62,558 nucleotides of DNA from positions 1 through 62,558 of the forward strand of contig CABSCP010000028.1 in NCBI GenBank assembly GCA_902476265.1, read 5' to 3'. The translations under genes and the position numbers were made by a program. Each line of letters begins with the position of its first letter. Position 1 is the stretch's first letter. Source of the DNA: an uncultured Lachnospiraceae bacterium (GTDB lineage Bacteria; Bacillota; Clostridia; Lachnospirales; Lachnospiraceae). The notes beneath the pieces are model-generated. The model saw only the letters and a list, made by a program, of their open reading frames with translations, was not told where the DNA came from and made no database searches. Of the stretch, positions 41,208 through 49,921 are shown piece by piece.

Positions 41208-43847
41208 TTATTTCAGCTGGCCTTCCAGTACTTTGGAAGCTTCCGCAATTGCGGCTTCAATCCCGGCAGGATTCTTGCCGCCGGCCTGGGCCATGTTGGG
41301 ACGTCCGCCGCCGCCGCCGCCCACCAGGGCCGCAATCCCCTTGATCAGATTGCCCGCATGCGCACCGCTCTTCATGGCGCCGTCGGTAGCCATGGCGATC
41401 AGGTTCACTCTGCCGTCCTTAGCGGAAGCCAGCACTACCACGCCTTCTCCCAGCTTTTCCTTCAGCTGGTCGCCCAGGTCGCGCAGCCCGTTCATATCCA
41501 CATCCGCTACGCTGGCCGCCAGAAGCTTCACGCCTTTTACTTCTGCAACCTGATCCATGACATCCCCAAGGGCTTCCTTGGCTGCCTTGCTCTTTAAGGA
41601 TTCATTTTCACTCTGGAGCGCTTTCAGTTCCGCCATCAGATGCTCCAGCTTTTCCTGCAGGTTTGCAGGAGTCGCCTTCACCGTCTTTGCCGCTTCTTCC
41701 AGCTTCTTTTCCAGACTGTTGAAGTAGTCGAATACCCCCTGACCTGTCAGCGCTTCAATTCTCCTGACGCCGGCCGCAACCCCGCTCTCGGAAAGGATTT
41801 TAAACGCCTGGATCGCGCCGGTATTGCCGATATGGGTGCCGCCGCAGAATTCTTTGGAGTAATCCCCCATGCATACCACGCGCACGGTATCGCCGTATTT
41901 TTCACCGAAGAGTGCCATCGCTCCGGATTTCTTCGCTTCCTCGATGGTCATGATCTTCGTTTCTACCGGAAGGTTCTCCGCGATCTTTTCATTCACCATC
42001 CGTTCCACCGCTTCGATTTCTTCCGCTGTCATGGCCGAGAAATGGCTGAAGTCAAAACGGAGTCTGTCCGCATTGTTCAAGGAGCCCTGCTGTTCCACAT
42101 GGGTGCCTAAAACCTCTCTCAGCGCTTTCTGAAGGAGATGGGTGGCGCTGTGGTTTTTGCAGGTGGCGCTGCGGTTTGCCTCATCTACGGAAAGGGTCAC
42201 TTTATCGCCCAGCTTAAACATGCCCTTTGTAACGCGGCCCACATGTCCTACCTTACCGCCTTTTAACTTGACCGTATCCTTCACCTCAAAAATACCGTCG
42301 GCACAGGTGATTTGTCCCCGGTCGCCTTCCTGGCCGCCCATGGTGGCATAGAACGGTGTTTCTTCCGTGATAATGGTGCCTTCCTGGCCGTCTGTCAGCG
42401 CCTCCACAACTTCCGTATCAGTGGTCATGGCATTGATCACTGAATCTGCTGTCAGCCGGTCATAGCCCACAAATACGGAAGTGATGGCAGGATCAATGGA
42501 TTCGTAAACCGTCACATCAGCGCCCATGTAATTGGTCACCTTGCGGGCTTTTCTCGCTTTGTTCTTCTGCTCCTGCATAGCATTTGTAAAGCCTTCTTCA
42601 TCCACCGAAAATCCCTTTTCTTCCAGGATTTCCTTCGTCAGATCCAGCGGGAAACCATAGGTATCATAAAGCCGGAAAGCATCTTCTCCCGCCATGACCT
42701 TTACGCTTTCTTCCGTCATTTTTTCTTCCAGTTCCGCCAGAATGGACAGTCCCTGGTCGATGGTCTTATTAAACTTCGCCTCTTCCTGAGTCAGCACATT
42801 GAAAATAAAGTCTTTCTTTTCATCCAGCTCCGGATAACCGTCCTTGCTGCCCTCAATCACCGTCTTGGACAGCTCTGCCAAAAACTGGCCTTCGATGCCC
42901 AAAAGCCTGCCATGTCTTGCGGCTCTGCGGATGATCCTGCGCAGCACATAGCCACGCCCTTCATTGGAAGGAAGGATGCCGTCGGAAATCATGAAGGTTG
43001 CGGAACGGATATGATCCGTAATGATGCGGATGGAAACGTCCCAGTCATGCTCCTTCTGATATCCTTTGCGGGCCATCTCACATACGCGGTCGCGCAGCGC
43101 CCGGATGGTATCCACATCAAAAATGGAATCCACGTCCTGTACCACAACCGCCAGACGCTCCAGGCCCATGCCCGTATCGATATTCTTCTGTTCCAGTTCC
43201 GTATAGTTGCCGTGGCCGTCGTTGTCAAACTGGGTGAACACGTTGTTCCACACTTCGATGTAGCGGTCACACTCGCAGCCCACGGTGCATCCGGGCTTAC
43301 CGCAGCCGTACTTCTCACCGCGGTCGTAATAGATCTCGGAACAGGGGCCGCAGGGGCCGGAACCGTGCTCCCAGAAGTTATCTTCCTTGCCGAAACGGAA
43401 AATCCGTTCCGCGGGAATGCCGATTTCTTTGTTCCAGATGTCAAATGCCTCATCGTCTTCCAGATAGACGGAAGGATATAAGCGTTCCGGGTCCAGGCCC
43501 ACCACTTCCGTCAGAAATTCCCAGCTCCATGCAATCGCTTCGTGTTTGAAATAATCACCGAAGGAGAAATTCCCCAGCATTTCGAAAAATGTGCCGTGCC
43601 GTGCTGTCTTGCCGATATTCTCGATATCGCCGGTGCGGATGCACTTCTGGCAGGTGGTCACCCGTTTTCTGGGCGGGATCTCCTGTCCGGTGAAATAGGG
43701 CTTTAACGGAGCCATGCCGGAGTTAATGAGCAGCAGACTGTTGTCATTGTGCGGAACAAGGGAAAAACTCTTCATCGCAAGATGTCCTTTACTCTCAAAA
43801 AATTCCAGGAACATCTTCCTCAATTCATTTACGCCATACACTTTCAT
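41208..43847 (-). CDS. alaS: Alanyl-tRNA synthetase
   Basis: An 879-residue class II synthetase charging tRNA-Ala. Domains: catalytic core about 1-365 (RKRVTTCQKCIRTGDIENIG, GRGYVLRRIIRRAARHG), tRNA-recognition, editing domain about 555-730 with HSATH (HxxxH) and CGGTHIGNTG (CxxxH), and C-terminal coiled-coil/DHHA1 region with GGGGGGRPNMAQAGG. ATG at 43847 follows GGAAGAG. The 73-nt leader after the promoter is too short for a T-box and contains a 12-bp palindrome. Single gene, full length. Confidence 0.97.
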   Translation of the reverse strand: MKVYGVNELRKMFLEFFESKGHLAMKSFSLVPHNDNSLLLINSGMAPLKPYFTGQEIPPRKRVTTCQKCIRTGDIENIGKTARHGTFFEMLGNFSFGDYFKHEAIAWSWEFLTEVVGLDPERLYPSVYLEDDEAFDIWNKEIGIPAERIFRFGKEDNFWEHGSGPCGPCSEIYYDRGEKYGCGKPGCTVGCECDRYIEVWNNVFTQFDNDGHGNYTELEQKNIDTGMGLERLAVVVQDVDSIFDVDTIRALRDRVCEMARKGYQKEHDWDVSIRIITDHIRSATFMISDGILPSNEGRGYVLRRIIRRAARHGRLLGIEGQFLAELSKTVIEGSKDGYPELDEKKDFIFNVLTQEEAKFNKTIDQGLSILAELEEKMTEESVKVMAGEDAFRLYDTYGFPLDLTKEILEEKGFSVDEEGFTNAMQEQKNKARKARKVTNYMGADVTVYESIDPAITSVFVGYDRLTADSVINAMTTDTEVVEALTDGQEGTIITEETPFYATMGGQEGDRGQITCADGIFEVKDTVKLKGGKVGHVGRVTKGMFKLGDKVTLSVDEANRSATCKNHSATHLLQKALREVLGTHVEQQGSLNNADRLRFDFSHFSAMTAEEIEAVERMVNEKIAENLPVETKIMTIEEAKKSGAMALFGEKYGDTVRVVCMGDYSKEFCGGTHIGNTGAIQAFKILSESGVAAGVRRIEALTGQGVFDYFNSLEKKLEEAAKTVKATPANLQEKLEHLMAELKALQSENESLKSKAAKEALGDVMDQVAEVKGVKLLAASVADVDMNGLRDLGDQLKEKLGEGVVVLASAKDGRVNLIAMATDGAMKSGAHAGNLIKGIAALVGGGGGGRPNMAQAGGKNPAGIEAAIAEASKVLEGQLK

Positions 43848-43862
43848 GTATCTCTTCCTCCA

Positions 43863-43874
43863 AACCTGCAGGTT
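43863..43874. repeat. 12-bp palindrome in the alaS leader
   Basis: aacctgcaggtt is a perfect palindrome 16-27 nt before the alaS ATG, close to the ribosome site. Confidence 0.4.
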
Positions 43875-43929
43875 CTTTTTATTTGCGCATGCATTTGATC
43901 ATACGCCTTGTAAAATCTCAATCCAGACC

Positions 43930-43958
43930 ATTATAATTCGCTTTATCGGTCTTGTCAA
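43930..43958 (-). promoter_or_regulatory. Consensus promoter of alaS
   Basis: Minus strand TTGACA (43953-43958), 17-bp spacer, TATAAT (43930-43935): a perfect sigma-A match. Confidence 0.9.
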
Positions 43959-43977
43959 CGATGCTGTTGCCACTCCT

Positions 43978-44865
43978 CTACAGCGTTCTTTCATCTCCCC
44001 AGAAGAACAGCGCAACCGTGCCGGGGCCGGTATGGGAACCGATCACCGTGCCAATGGGATTGATGACCACTTTTCCGTCCAGATTGGGGAAAGTCTCCTC
44101 CACCATCTGCGCCACCTTTTTCGCATCTTCCATGCAGGAGGACTGGGATATGTAGCATTTGCCGGAATAATGAAGACCGTCCTGAGCATGTTCTTCCATG
44201 CGTCTTACGATTTCCCTGGTCACCTGCTTCTTCCCGCGGTGCTTTGTCCTGGGGATCAGCCTGCCTTCGGAGTCCATATTCAAAAGAGGGCAGATATTCA
44301 GCGCCTGCCCGAAAAAGCCGGCCGCTTTTGAAATGCGTCCGCCCCGGATATAGCTGGTCAGATCCGTGGAGAAAAACCAGTGATGAACCCGCAGTTTGTT
44401 CGCTTCGATCCATGCCGCATTTTCTGTCAGGCTCATGCCGGCGCGCTGGTTCTCCAGCGCCTTCGTCACCAGAAGGCCGTAACCGGAAGAAGCACCCAGG
44501 CTGTCGATCACGATCACTTTCCTTCCCGGATATTCATCCTCCAACTGCGCCTTCGCAATATTGGCGGAGTTGATGCTGCCGGAGATACCGCTGGAAAGGG
44601 TCATGTGCAGCACATCCTTTCCCTCTTTTAAAGCCGGCTCAAACAGCCGGCAATACTCTTCCACATTCACCTGAGAGGTCACCGGCTGGGCGCCGTCCGC
44701 AATTTTTTTGTAAAACGCTTCCGGCGTAACAGAAGTATACAAATCATCCGGATAGTCCGTACCATCCATCTGATAATGGAACATCGCGTAGGAAACTTTA
44801 TTCTCTTCCATAAACTCCCTGCTCATATCGGCAGTAGAACAACAGGTTATTACATAATCACTCAT
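43978..44865 (-). CDS. DegV-family fatty-acid-binding protein
   Basis: A 295-residue DegV protein, the fold of FakB, which presents fatty acids to a kinase for phosphorylation. Signatures: CCSTADMSREF at the start, TSQVNVEEYCRLF, LSSGISGSINSANIAK, IDSLGASSGYGLLV and RGGRISKAAGFFGQALNICPLL. ATG at 44865 has GAGGAAGG before it. It lies 49 nt after the DUF6179-like gene and is probably the end of that operon. No fakA partner is nearby; the fatty-acid role is from the family. Confidence 0.9.
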   Translation of the reverse strand: MSDYVITCCSTADMSREFMEENKVSYAMFHYQMDGTDYPDDLYTSVTPEAFYKKIADGAQPVTSQVNVEEYCRLFEPALKEGKDVLHMTLSSGISGSINSANIAKAQLEDEYPGRKVIVIDSLGASSGYGLLVTKALENQRAGMSLTENAAWIEANKLRVHHWFFSTDLTSYIRGGRISKAAGFFGQALNICPLLNMDSEGRLIPRTKHRGKKQVTREIVRRMEEHAQDGLHYSGKCYISQSSCMEDAKKVAQMVEETFPNLDGKVVINPIGTVIGSHTGPGTVALFFWGDERTL

Positions 44866-44914
44866 CTTGCCTTCCTCACTTTCCGATTGTCTTCCCATTA
44901 AAGACTCCCTGTTA

Positions 44915-45781
44915 TTATATAAAATCTGCCGCTTCCTTACAAGTGTAAACGCAAAAACATTTTAATCTGTCCGCATGATCCGGGCTGTCCGCCATGAGAT
45001 ATTCCTCCAGCTGCCGGCATCTTTCGGCAGGCAGTTTTTGTGCGCAGAGTTTTTCCACCAGAATGCCCGTCATTTCCGACAGTGCAGCGATGAGTTCTTC
45101 CCGCGTCCTGCTGCGCACAAATTCCGCCGTTTTCCTGATTTCCGGTTCCGAAAATTCTTCCCCGTCAATCCGCTTGCCGGCCATCATGCAGCGCTGGGCA
45201 TGATGCAGCAAAATGGCGGCGAGATTTTCAAACCGGTCCCTGTATCCGGGGCAATCCTGTCTGAATACCGCAAGGCAATATTCCTCTGGCAGAGCCTTCA
45301 AAAAATCCTGTTCCAGTGAAATTGCCTGCATATAGTACAGAATCAGGTCTATCCCTTCTTTTCCCTCTGACCTTCCCAGCACCGGATAATCCAGGGTGAG
45401 CAGATGGTCCCCAGGTGCAAAGCGCATGTCATAACGTCGGAAAAATTCAGGCATCCCCGAAAGCACAGTATCCCGCAGGGATCTGCATCCGAAATCCGTA
45501 AACCCGTCCAACAGGGAATCGTAAATTTCCTTTGCGGCCTTCGCCTTTTTCCCGATCAGGGCCAGCCCTGCCTCATAGGCTTCAAGCAGGCTGCCTTCCC
45601 GCCTGGCTGCCGCCGGAAGGTTGTTATGGCCCTGCTCTTGTTCCTTTTGGTTCAGACAGTATAAAACAGCCTCCATCAGCTGCTGTGCTTTTTCATAGCT
45701 CACGGAAGTGCTGTCATTGGAAGTGTATTTCGCTGCCAGCTTCCGCCACAGAAGCAGCAGTTCCCTGGGTTCATATTCCAT
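44915..45781 (-). CDS. DUF6179-like protein of unknown function
   Basis: A 288-residue soluble, mostly alpha-helical protein with no signal peptide or membrane segment. It has FTDFGCRSLRDTVLSGMPEFFRRYDMRFAP in the centre, a long acidic/basic helix near 60-110, and a Cys-containing C-terminus (CRQLEEYLM, CFCVYTCKEAADF). It resembles the DUF6179 family, which typically sits beside a DUF6323 protein, as it does here (14 nt downstream of that gene). ATG at 45781 has GGGGAGG 7 nt upstream. No function is known. Confidence 0.7.
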   Translation of the reverse strand: MEYEPRELLLLWRKLAAKYTSNDSTSVSYEKAQQLMEAVLYCLNQKEQEQGHNNLPAAARREGSLLEAYEAGLALIGKKAKAAKEIYDSLLDGFTDFGCRSLRDTVLSGMPEFFRRYDMRFAPGDHLLTLDYPVLGRSEGKEGIDLILYYMQAISLEQDFLKALPEEYCLAVFRQDCPGYRDRFENLAAILLHHAQRCMMAGKRIDGEEFSEPEIRKTAEFVRSRTREELIAALSEMTGILVEKLCAQKLPAERCRQLEEYLMADSPDHADRLKCFCVYTCKEAADFI

Positions 45782-45795
45782 CTTTTTTCCTCCCC

Positions 45796-46335
45796 TCACT
45801 GAATCAGTTCGTCCCACACCGTCAAAAACAGGTCTTTATCCCATCTCTGTTCTTCCGAAAAATCTTCGTATATCCCTTCCCCTTCCTTTTCCATATAGTC
45901 CCGATATCCTGCGCGCACCGCTCTGGCAAACCGTTCCAGGCAAGTGCCCGCCAGATACTCTGTGGAACCATAACAGACACCGTCAAACTGTTCCTTCATA
46001 AAATGCAGCAGTTCCTCATCCGTCAAAAGATCCATGGACTCGTTTTTATAACTGAAAAAAATGTCCTGCAGTTCCCCTATGGTTTCCACGTAATTTCCCC
46101 GGTTTAAATAGGGCGAATCACAGAAAATCAGAATCAGTCCGGGCAGGATGCCTTCCGTAAATTCCACCCGCCTCTGCTGCATGAGCGTGTGGTTCTTGGC
46201 GGCGATCAGCTGCCCGGCCTCTTCTTTCGAAAGGGTCAGTCCGTACTTTTCCGTTTTCGGATTCATTTCCAAAACCTTTGCCGCCTGCTGTTTTTCCTGC
46301 TCTTTTAATACCAGTGAGAAGAAATCCTCCTGCAT
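45796..46335 (-). CDS. DUF6323-like protein of unknown function
   Basis: A 179-residue soluble helical protein: LSKEEAGQLIAAKNHTLMQQRRVEF in the first third and a Tyr/Phe-rich acidic end (DYMEKEGEGIYEDFSEEQRWDKD). It resembles DUF6323. ATG at 46335 is preferred because AAAGGAGG lies 7 nt upstream, while the in-frame ATG at 46341 is too close to it. It is the first gene of a DUF6323-DUF6179-DegV operon behind its own promoter. The function is unknown; the constant pairing suggests a two-protein complex. Confidence 0.7.
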   Translation of the reverse strand: MQEDFFSLVLKEQEKQQAAKVLEMNPKTEKYGLTLSKEEAGQLIAAKNHTLMQQRRVEFTEGILPGLILIFCDSPYLNRGNYVETIGELQDIFFSYKNESMDLLTDEELLHFMKEQFDGVCYGSTEYLAGTCLERFARAVRAGYRDYMEKEGEGIYEDFSEEQRWDKDLFLTVWDELIQ

Positions 46336-46365
46336 CCCCATACCTCCTTTTTTGTAACGAACTTC

Positions 46366-46394
46366 ATTCTAGCACCGCCCGGCGGGGATCACAA
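46366..46394 (-). promoter_or_regulatory. Promoter of the DUF6323-DUF6179-degV operon
   Basis: Minus strand TTGTGA (46389-46394), 17-bp spacer, TAGAAT (46366-46371). Confidence 0.75.
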
Positions 46395-46397
46395 GAC

Positions 46398-46426
46398 TTG
46401 ACATTTTTACGATTTTATGGTAATAT
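46398..46426 (+). promoter_or_regulatory. Plus-strand promoter facing the end of the GLUG-protein gene
   Basis: TTGACA (46398-46403), 17-bp spacer, TAATAT (46421-46426). Transcription would start near 46433, the first base of the terminator hairpin, and run antisense to the gene at 46451-49921. No gene is downstream on this strand. Confidence 0.5.
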
Positions 46427-46432
46427 ATATAC

Positions 46433-46471
46433 AGAAAAAGAGGTCAGCAATTATGCCGAACCTCTTTTTCT
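46433..46471 (-). terminator. Terminator of the MMPL/GLUG operon
   Basis: agaaaaagaggt (46433-46444) pairs perfectly with acctctttttct (46460-46471). The stop codon of the GLUG gene (46451-46453) is in the loop, and the last codons form one arm. Confidence 0.75.
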
Positions 46472-49400
46472 GTTCCTTCTCTTTACCAGGAATAAAAGGA
46501 GTACCGCTGCCGCTCCCGCGCCGCAGGCCAGATACAGGGAGGCCTTTCCCTTCTCTTTCCCGTATACCGCAAACTGCGCCCCATAGGGAAGGACTGCCGT
46601 CACGTAACTGCCATCCTGCTGCAGGACCGCCTTTTCCCAGCTGCCGTCTTTTACAAACCAGACCTGTGTTTCCGCCGCCTTCTCCGGGATCCGGAAATGA
46701 AGCAGATAGTCCCCCTTTTCTTCCGGCACATGTTCTAACGACCAAGTGTAAGCATAGGCGGCCGTCATCCCTTCTTTTGGGGGAATTTCCGCTTCCTGGG
46801 CGTCTATCCGGCTGTCTTCATAAAAATCCCCTTCTACCAGAAAATCCGCCTTTCCCTCTTCATAGCAGGCAGGATAAGCCAGACTCTTCGTAAAACGCAC
46901 GTCCTCCGCCGTGATGATCAGATTGGACTTCACGTCCTCTATGGGAAATTCCCTGTCCCATTTCAGATAACAATCTTCAGAAGCCGGAATCCGGGGAATC
47001 TCCTTCTCCGTCACAGTACCTCCATAAGGAATCCGCACCGTCCCGGCGCCGGTCCCTTCTTTTTCAAAGGTGACGGTAACCGTGGAAAATCCATCCGGTA
47101 TCCCTGCCGTCTGCATCATCTCCTCATAGGTGCAGGATTCCGCCTTCCCGATATAGCTGATATTGTCCACCCCGTCCCAGCCGTCATAGACAAAAAAGTT
47201 ATCCGACAGGGCCGCCTGTTCCTCTACCCAACCGGCGATGCTGCCTGCCTTTTCTCCGTCTGCACAGGTCAGATTGCACATCGCCCGGCAGCTGCTGATG
47301 TCATAACCTTCACCCGCGATGCCGCCCACCGACGCCCTGCCCTCCAGATTGCAGAACGCATAGCTTTGGTTAATCCGGCTTTCGGAAAGGCCGGCAACAC
47401 CGCCCAGTCTGCTTCCGCTCTCGGAAACAACCTCGCCGTAGTTTTCACAGTCATGGATCAGTCCCAGTTCTTCATACCCTGCAATCCCGCCGCAGTTGTT
47501 TTTCTTCGCGTTCACCGCTCCGTAATTTTTGCAATGGATCAAAACATCATTGGTCGTGGAACGCACCGTCACATCCGTCACTTTTGCCAAATCCAGATCC
47601 AGCTCCGGATCCAGGTCATACTCCACATTCATGATCCCGGCGATACCGCCCACATTGATATCCGCCCAAACGCTGCCCCGGTTTACACAGCCGGAAACCA
47701 CGCCCAGCGTCTTATCCGTCACTTTTTCCGATGAAATATCCAGAAGCGCATTGCCGTTTCCCATGAGAATGTCAATATCCTCGCTGACAAAATCCGTAAT
47801 TCTGCGGGAAGTATTCATGATGTTATTCAGGTTTCCGGTCATGGACTGGATGCCGTTATCAATGGAATCGGTCATACTGTCAACGGTATCCCCGCTGGCC
47901 TTGCTCCGGTCGGTCAGCTCCCCGGATATATTGCCGGCCGTGTTGGTCAGGGATTCCCCGGTTCCGGTGACCGTGTCTTCCAGATTTCTGATGTTTTCCG
48001 ATATGGAGGTCAGTTCCCTATGCATCCGGTCCAGATTTTTGTCAATTTCCTCGTCATGTTCAAATTTGACAGGGTCCTCCAGAAGCTCATCCACTTTGCT
48101 CTCGATCTCGTCTTTATCCGGCAAATCCGGGTGTTTTGTGGGAAGCTCCACCGGCAGATCTGTGGGAAGCTCCGTAGGCAGTTCTATGGGCAGTGTAAAG
48201 CTATCTTCCTCTTCCTTCTTCTCCCGTCCCACATGCTCCTGCGTAAAGTAGCGTCCCAGGGCTTCTCCCTCTTCATAGGTCAGGTTTTCCGCTGCGGCAT
48301 CGGCAGGCTCCCGGGACTGTTCTTCTTCCTGACTGCCAGCATCCTTCTGATTCTTTTCGTCGGAATCGCTCTCCTGTGCGCTACCGCTCTCCGCGCGGTC
48401 GCTTTCATCAGAACTGTCTTCGTCTTTGCCGCTTTCCCTCTGATGGGAATCGTCCTCATCCTCACCGCTCTCTTCAGAAGAGCTGCTTTCTGAGCTGCCT
48501 TCCTCGGAACCGCTGCTTTCTGTCTTACTCTCTTCTTCGCTGTCAGAACTTTCTTGCGCCGATGAGCTGCTTTCCTCTTCGGTTTTTGTCTCTTCTTTTT
48601 CTTTGAGATCCTCAATCTTATCTTTTATTTTATCAACCGCGTTCTGGGCGTTTGAACGGATGCTGTCCTTCATTTTTTTTACGGTGTCATTTCCAAGATT
48701 GCCCAGACTGCTGATGGCATCACTGATGCTGTTTATGTATTCTCTGGTGTTTGCATTATTCTGGGAAACCGTATTTTTGAGGGCATTCACTTCGTCGTTT
48801 AAGCTGGAAACGGTATCCTCATATTGCTGCTGGAGAGCCTGTGTATAATTCTTCGTATCGGAGGATGTGGCGCTCAGGGCATTGGATATTTGCACAACCA
48901 GGTTATTGATTTTGGAAAAATCATCTTTTACCTTTTCCAGATGGTCGGAAAGATACTCCGATTCCCGATAGGGTTCCGCCTGGCCCACAATGCCGCCCAC
49001 ATCTTTCCTGCCCCATACTTTCCCGGAATTGGTGCAGCCGATCAGCGTGCCGCTCTGTCTGCCCACAATACCGCCCACATTATATCCCACATGAGCAAAC
49101 CCGATGTTTCCCCTGTTGTCACAGCCCGAAATGGTGCCCGATGAAATACCGGCAATCCCGCCGCTGTCATTTCTGGTCACCACATTCTGGGTCAGATTTA
49201 AAGTCCCCAGATCCACGCCGTTTAAATCCAGCGTGGTTTTTAAATCTTCTCCGTTTACCGTGCTCCTGTTAACGCACTGTTGAATAATTCCTTTATTTTC
49301 TCCGCAAATTCCTCCCGTACGGTCGGTGGCTTCCACCGCGCCTGTGACAGAGCAGGACAGGATCATCCCGTCCGCTTTATTGTAGCCGACAATTCCCCCC

Positions 49401-49921
49401 GCGCCGGTCTTCCCGGAAATACTGCCGTGAAAGGCGCAGCCGTCGATCGTCCCGAAGTTCACGCCGGCAATCCCTCCCGCATTCTCCCCGCTTCCTTCCA
49501 GATTGACTTCACCGGTCACTGTCAGATCCCGGACTTGGGCCGTCTTTCCCAGATACCGGAAAAATCCGTAATCAGATCCCTTTCTTGCAATCCGAAGATT
49601 GGATACCGTGTGCCCGTTTCCTTCAAAGGTGCCGGTAAAATAGGCCACACATTCGAAATCTGCACCGGTCAGATCGATGTCATTTTCCAGCGAAAAGACT
49701 TTGCCATAACTGTAAAGGTCGTTGCGGCAGAGGTCTGCAAATTTCAAAAAGTCCTCTACATCGGAGATGGTTATGATCTCTTCGGAATCCGCCGGTTTGG
49801 TTCCGGACGCTTCTCCTGCCGCAGAGACAACGCTGCCTGGGATTTGGGTCATCAGAAGGATTCCGGCAAGGCAGCACACAGCTGCCCTTTTCCATCTGTC
49901 AATCCTTATTTTTGCCATCAT
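46451..49921 (-). CDS. Large surface protein with GLUG repeats, acidic Ser/Glu tract and coiled coils
   Basis: A 1156-residue exported, membrane-anchored protein. Order: signal peptide (about 1-35); first GLUG-repeat region (about 55-325; NAGGIAGVNFGTIDGC, VGGIVGRQSGTLIGC); coiled coil (about 330-440); Ser/Glu/Asp-rich tract (about 440-545); proline repeat LPTELPTDLPVELPT (about 574-602); second coiled coil with heptad-like Ser/Thr repeats (about 600-730); second GLUG region (about 740-885); InlB-like beta segment (about 940-990); C-terminal helix (about 1125-1148) with a basic tail. ATG at 49921 has AAGGTGG 6-8 nt upstream and overlaps the transporter gene by 23 nt. It probably acts in the envelope with that transporter, much as YhgE/Pip proteins pair with MMPL transporters. 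The exact role is unknown. Confidence 0.85.
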   Translation of the reverse strand: MMAKIRIDRWKRAAVCCLAGILLMTQIPGSVVSAAGEASGTKPADSEEIITISDVEDFLKFADLCRNDLYSYGKVFSLENDIDLTGADFECVAYFTGTFEGNGHTVSNLRIARKGSDYGFFRYLGKTAQVRDLTVTGEVNLEGSGENAGGIAGVNFGTIDGCAFHGSISGKTGAGGIVGYNKADGMILSCSVTGAVEATDRTGGICGENKGIIQQCVNRSTVNGEDLKTTLDLNGVDLGTLNLTQNVVTRNDSGGIAGISSGTISGCDNRGNIGFAHVGYNVGGIVGRQSGTLIGCTNSGKVWGRKDVGGIVGQAEPYRESEYLSDHLEKVKDDFSKINNLVVQISNALSATSSDTKNYTQALQQQYEDTVSSLNDEVNALKNTVSQNNANTREYINSISDAISSLGNLGNDTVKKMKDSIRSNAQNAVDKIKDKIEDLKEKEETKTEEESSSSAQESSDSEEESKTESSGSEEGSSESSSSEESGEDEDDSHQRESGKDEDSSDESDRAESGSAQESDSDEKNQKDAGSQEEEQSREPADAAAENLTYEEGEALGRYFTQEHVGREKKEEEDSFTLPIELPTELPTDLPVELPTKHPDLPDKDEIESKVDELLEDPVKFEHDEEIDKNLDRMHRELTSISENIRNLEDTVTGTGESLTNTAGNISGELTDRSKASGDTVDSMTDSIDNGIQSMTGNLNNIMNTSRRITDFVSEDIDILMGNGNALLDISSEKVTDKTLGVVSGCVNRGSVWADINVGGIAGIMNVEYDLDPELDLDLAKVTDVTVRSTTNDVLIHCKNYGAVNAKKNNCGGIAGYEELGLIHDCENYGEVVSESGSRLGGVAGLSESRINQSYAFCNLEGRASVGGIAGEGYDISSCRAMCNLTCADGEKAGSIAGWVEEQAALSDNFFVYDGWDGVDNISYIGKAESCTYEEMMQTAGIPDGFSTVTVTFEKEGTGAGTVRIPYGGTVTEKEIPRIPASEDCYLKWDREFPIEDVKSNLIITAEDVRFTKSLAYPACYEEGKADFLVEGDFYEDSRIDAQEAEIPPKEGMTAAYAYTWSLEHVPEEKGDYLLHFRIPEKAAETQVWFVKDGSWEKAVLQQDGSYVTAVLPYGAQFAVYGKEKGKASLYLACGAGAAAVLLLFLVKRRNRKRGSA

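Noticed and set aside
43848..43977. T-box riboswitch for alaS
   Set aside because: The leader is too short and no T-box consensus or stem-I pattern is seen.
44230..44580. Plus-strand reading frames antisense to DegV and other genes
   Set aside because: They lack ribosome sites and lie over well-recognised genes on the other strand; many similar frames exist because the codon bias leaves few stops.
48280..48610. Ser/Glu/Asp-coding tract looking like a repeat array or extra arginine/lysine-rich genes
   Set aside because: It is low-complexity coding sequence in the GLUG protein gene; the other-frame readings are by-products. Unit length and sequence vary, so it is not CRISPR.
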